63,475 nt of DNA from JAWKVD01 sp041398225 (lineage in GTDB: Bacteria; Pseudomonadota; Alphaproteobacteria; Caulobacterales; Hyphomonadaceae), in contig JAWKVD010000020.1 of NCBI GenBank assembly GCA_041398225.1, forward strand, positions 1 through 63,475, in the 5' to 3' direction. Positions within the stretch are counted from its first letter, which is position 1. Each line of letters opens with the position of its first letter. Shown piece after piece: positions 61,445-63,475 of the stretch. The notes beneath the pieces are model-generated. The model ran no database searches and was not told the DNA's origin. It worked only from the letters and a program-made list of their open reading frames with translations. A program made the translations under genes and the position numbers.

Positions 61445-63475
61445 TCAATAACGGAAGGTCAGCGATGCGCTGAAGTTGCGCCCCGGCTGACTATAGGCAT
61501 TGACCACGCTGGTGTCTGTTACGCCCCTCACATCGCCCCACCACCAATAGGTCTCGTCCGTCAGGTTGAAGGCGCCCACGCGCAGCGCAAGCATGTCCGT
61601 GACGTTCCAGTAGGCGGTGAGATCGAGCAGGGCGAAGGAAGGTGGGCGGAACAAGGCGGGGGAGGAAACGTCACGCAGGTCTTTTCCATCAACGAACGTG
61701 GCGATCAGTTGGCCGCCGAAGCGCCCTTGCGGATCGTCGAAGGTGAGACCGGTGACAAGCTTGGCAGGATCAATGCTCTCGAGGGCGGAAGATGTGGAAG
61801 CGCGCACCTCGCCGTCAGATTTCGACGCAGCCACGCGCACGCCCCATCCGGAGTCCCACAGCGCGTCGAGGCGCGCCTCGGCGCCGGTCACGCTCACGTC
61901 GGTCAGGTTCACATATTGATAGATGGCGGGGTCGGTGGGCGTGAAGCTTCCCCCGACCACTTCCTGAGAGATGAAATCCTCGTAGTCGGCTGCGAACACG
62001 GTGACGCCGGCGGACCATGACCCGCCCATCCAGTTGACATCGCGCAGCCGCACGCCGCCTTCGATCGATGTGCTGGATTCGGGTTTCAGGTCGGGATTGG
62101 CGATCGAGGTGTAGCCGAACGCAAGATTGGAGAACCCGGCGTTCACCTGGCTGGGCGAGGGCGCCTTGTACCCGGAGGCATAGTTGAGAAAGGCGCCGAA
62201 CCATTCGGTGGGGTCGACTGCGACGCCCAGCTTGGGAGAGAACCGGTCATCCTCGGACCCGGCGGCCGGGAGGCCATCCGGATACAGCGCGTCGGGTTTC
62301 GGGGTCAGCTCGTAGGAGTCGTAGCGTAGTCCGGGATAGAAGCGCAGCGTGCCGTCCAGAAAGCTGATCTCATCCTGAACAAAGACGCCCGCGAGCATGT
62401 AGTCAGTGAGCGGAAACGAGCGTGTGGGGAAGGTTTCGCCATACGGCGGAACGGTGCCGTCCCGAATGCTGTCTTGCGTGGTCTCCGACCAGTCGGCGCC
62501 GAAAATCAGTTGGTGGGCGGACGCCCCGGCTTCGAAGCCGCCTTCGACCTGAGTGTTTACGCCCCAGACATCGTTGTCGAACGTGTTGGAGCGTGTGCGA
62601 TCGGCGAGCGGGTCGCGATCCTCGGCCGTGAACTGAACCGTCTCGCTCTTCTGGTTGTAGAGGCTCCATTTGGCTTGCTTGAAGAAGCTTTCGCCGAAAT
62701 CCACGGTGTGATCGAACGCGATACGCGTGCGAGCCGTCGTATCATGCGCTCTGAGATCAACTGTGGCTGATGTCACATACGGAGGAGCCGCGGGCTGCCG
62801 GCCGGTCAAGACGTTCACGTCGGTTTCGCTGTCCATCGCGTCGACGATCAGTCTGAAGCGGTGATGTTCTCCCGGCGAAAAGACCACCTTTCCGAGATAG
62901 GAGTTGGAGGAATTGTCTGTCGGGTTGGGCTCCGTACGCGTCGCTCCCTCGCCGCCGACCTCGCCCTGATTGTCGAGTTCGTGGCCGTCGCGGCGGGTGT
63001 AGGCCAGCATTGTCGACCAGTCGCCCGTTTGCGCCGCGCCGATCAAGCTGTTCGCCCAGCTGTCGTCGGCCGACGCGTATGCGCTGCGCGCACGCAGACC
63101 GAACGCATGACCGTCCTTGATCAGATCATCGGGGTCACGGGTGATGAAGCTCACCGCGCCCGCGACGCCGTCGCTGCCGTAGAGCGCTGACGCCGGTCCG
63201 CGGATGATCTCGACAGATTTCAGGAGATCCAGGTCGACATAGTCGCCGCGGCCGTTGACCTGAGGGCCGAAACCGTAAGCGTCGGGCAGGCGCACCCCGT
63301 CTGTCTGAATCAGAACCCGGTTGCCTTCCAGTCCGCGAATGTTGAAGCCGGAATTTCCGTCGCGGCCCGTCGAACCGAGCGCGGCGCCGAAACGCGCAGG
63401 CGAGGTGCGGACCGAAACGCCGGGTTCGAAGCGAACGAGATCCTTGATGTCTGTCGCCAACTCGGCTTCGATTTC
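61445..63475 (-). CDS. TonB-dependent heme/hemoglobin-type receptor (partial)
   Basis: Start lies beyond the window; the reading frame is open to base 63475 (EIEAELATDIKDLVRF at the edge). The visible 676 residues include the plug DLVRFEPGVSVRTSPARFG, GNSGFNIRGLEGNRVLIQTD, LLKSVEIIRGPASALYGSDG and VAGAVSFITRDP, then the barrel to the terminal TFRY. The NIRG-EGNRV---DGVR-PD pattern is typical of TonB heme/hemoglobin (HmuR-like) receptors. Barrel length is standard. No heme-transport partners are in view. Confidence 0.88.
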   Translation of the reverse strand, partial: EIEAELATDIKDLVRFEPGVSVRTSPARFGAALGSTGRDGNSGFNIRGLEGNRVLIQTDGVRLPDAYGFGPQVNGRGDYVDLDLLKSVEIIRGPASALYGSDGVAGAVSFITRDPDDLIKDGHAFGLRARSAYASADDSWANSLIGAAQTGDWSTMLAYTRRDGHELDNQGEVGGEGATRTEPNPTDNSSNSYLGKVVFSPGEHHRFRLIVDAMDSETDVNVLTGRQPAAPPYVTSATVDLRAHDTTARTRIAFDHTVDFGESFFKQAKWSLYNQKSETVQFTAEDRDPLADRTRSNTFDNDVWGVNTQVEGGFEAGASAHQLIFGADWSETTQDSIRDGTVPPYGETFPTRSFPLTDYMLAGVFVQDEISFLDGTLRFYPGLRYDSYELTPKPDALYPDGLPAAGSEDDRFSPKLGVAVDPTEWFGAFLNYASGYKAPSPSQVNAGFSNLAFGYTSIANPDLKPESSTSIEGGVRLRDVNWMGGSWSAGVTVFAADYEDFISQEVVGGSFTPTDPAIYQYVNLTDVSVTGAEARLDALWDSGWGVRVAASKSDGEVRASTSSALESIDPAKLVTGLTFDDPQGRFGGQLIATFVDGKDLRDVSSPALFRPPSFALLDLTAYWNVTDMLALRVGAFNLTDETYWWWGDVRGVTDTSVVNAYSQPGRNFSASLTFRY

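Noticed and set aside
1..63475. CRISPR array, prophage or insertion sequence
   Set aside because: No regularly spaced repeats of suitable length, and no phage structural genes or transposases were found.

Overview
This is a high-GC chromosomal segment from an alphaproteobacterium. The gene set (ATP12-type F1 assembly factor, 5-aminolevulinate synthase, Mg-type HemB, MucR/Ros regulator, MarR/LdtR-like regulator, CBP3-type cytochrome bc1 chaperone, TonB receptors instead of porin systems) and the order glyA-nrdR-rib-nusB-thiL and plsX-fabH-ihfA-merR fit the Caulobacterales/Maricaulales (Hyphomonadaceae or Maricaulaceae-like) group. The taxon is an inference; no rRNA is present.

Layout. 1-15.8 kb is mostly housekeeping: end of an RluA-type pseudouridine synthase, ATP12, purD, a TonB receptor, xseA, hemB and acyl-CoA dehydrogenase. 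Interspersed are a TIR-domain protein and an ATP-grasp (RLAN/RimK) plus GNAT pair. 16.2-18.3 kb is a decayed region with frameshifted gene remnants and dispersed repeats. 18.8-23.7 kb has a 3-hydroxyisobutyryl-CoA hydrolase, a coupled pair (Asp/Asn-hydroxylase-like protein plus a His-rich propeller), a ClC channel and a MarR regulator. 24-36.5 kb holds hemA, a degenerate-finger MucR, glyA, nrdR and the riboflavin cluster. That cluster is unusual: RibD is reductase-only, RibBA has a degenerate GTP cyclohydrolase domain, an unknown 409-aa protein lies between ribD and ribE, and two lipoprotein hydrolases split ribBA from ribH-nusB-thiL. 36.6-41.7 kb is envelope and fatty-acid housekeeping ending in a frameshifted merR.

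41.8-58.5 kb lies between tRNA-Pro(GGG) and tRNA-Val(UAC) and looks accessory. It contains a SLATT-like membrane protein divergent from a TIR-TM-FGE protein, and a sulfide/persulfide locus: a BigR/SqrR-type ArsR regulator, DUF2892, thioredoxin-2, sulfide:quinone oxidoreductase, rhodanese and an RND efflux pair. It also has a PepSY membrane protein, a TonB receptor and a Lon-like AAA+ ATPase. The regulator promoter and the sqr/rhodanese divergent promoter carry related TTAGA-N4 half-site operators, which suggests one regulon. The RND, PepSY and merR genes all carry frameshifts, several explained by loss of one base beside a G run, so either decay or consensus error is possible.

58.6-63.5 kb has a small redox cluster (flavin-nucleotide-binding protein, DUF1348, AhpD-like protein) divergent from a LysR regulator, and a heme-type TonB receptor cut by the window end.

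The most interesting points are three TIR or TIR-like proteins with different partners, the unknown riboflavin-operon protein, the hydroxylase/His-propeller pair, and the persulfide locus with matching operators.
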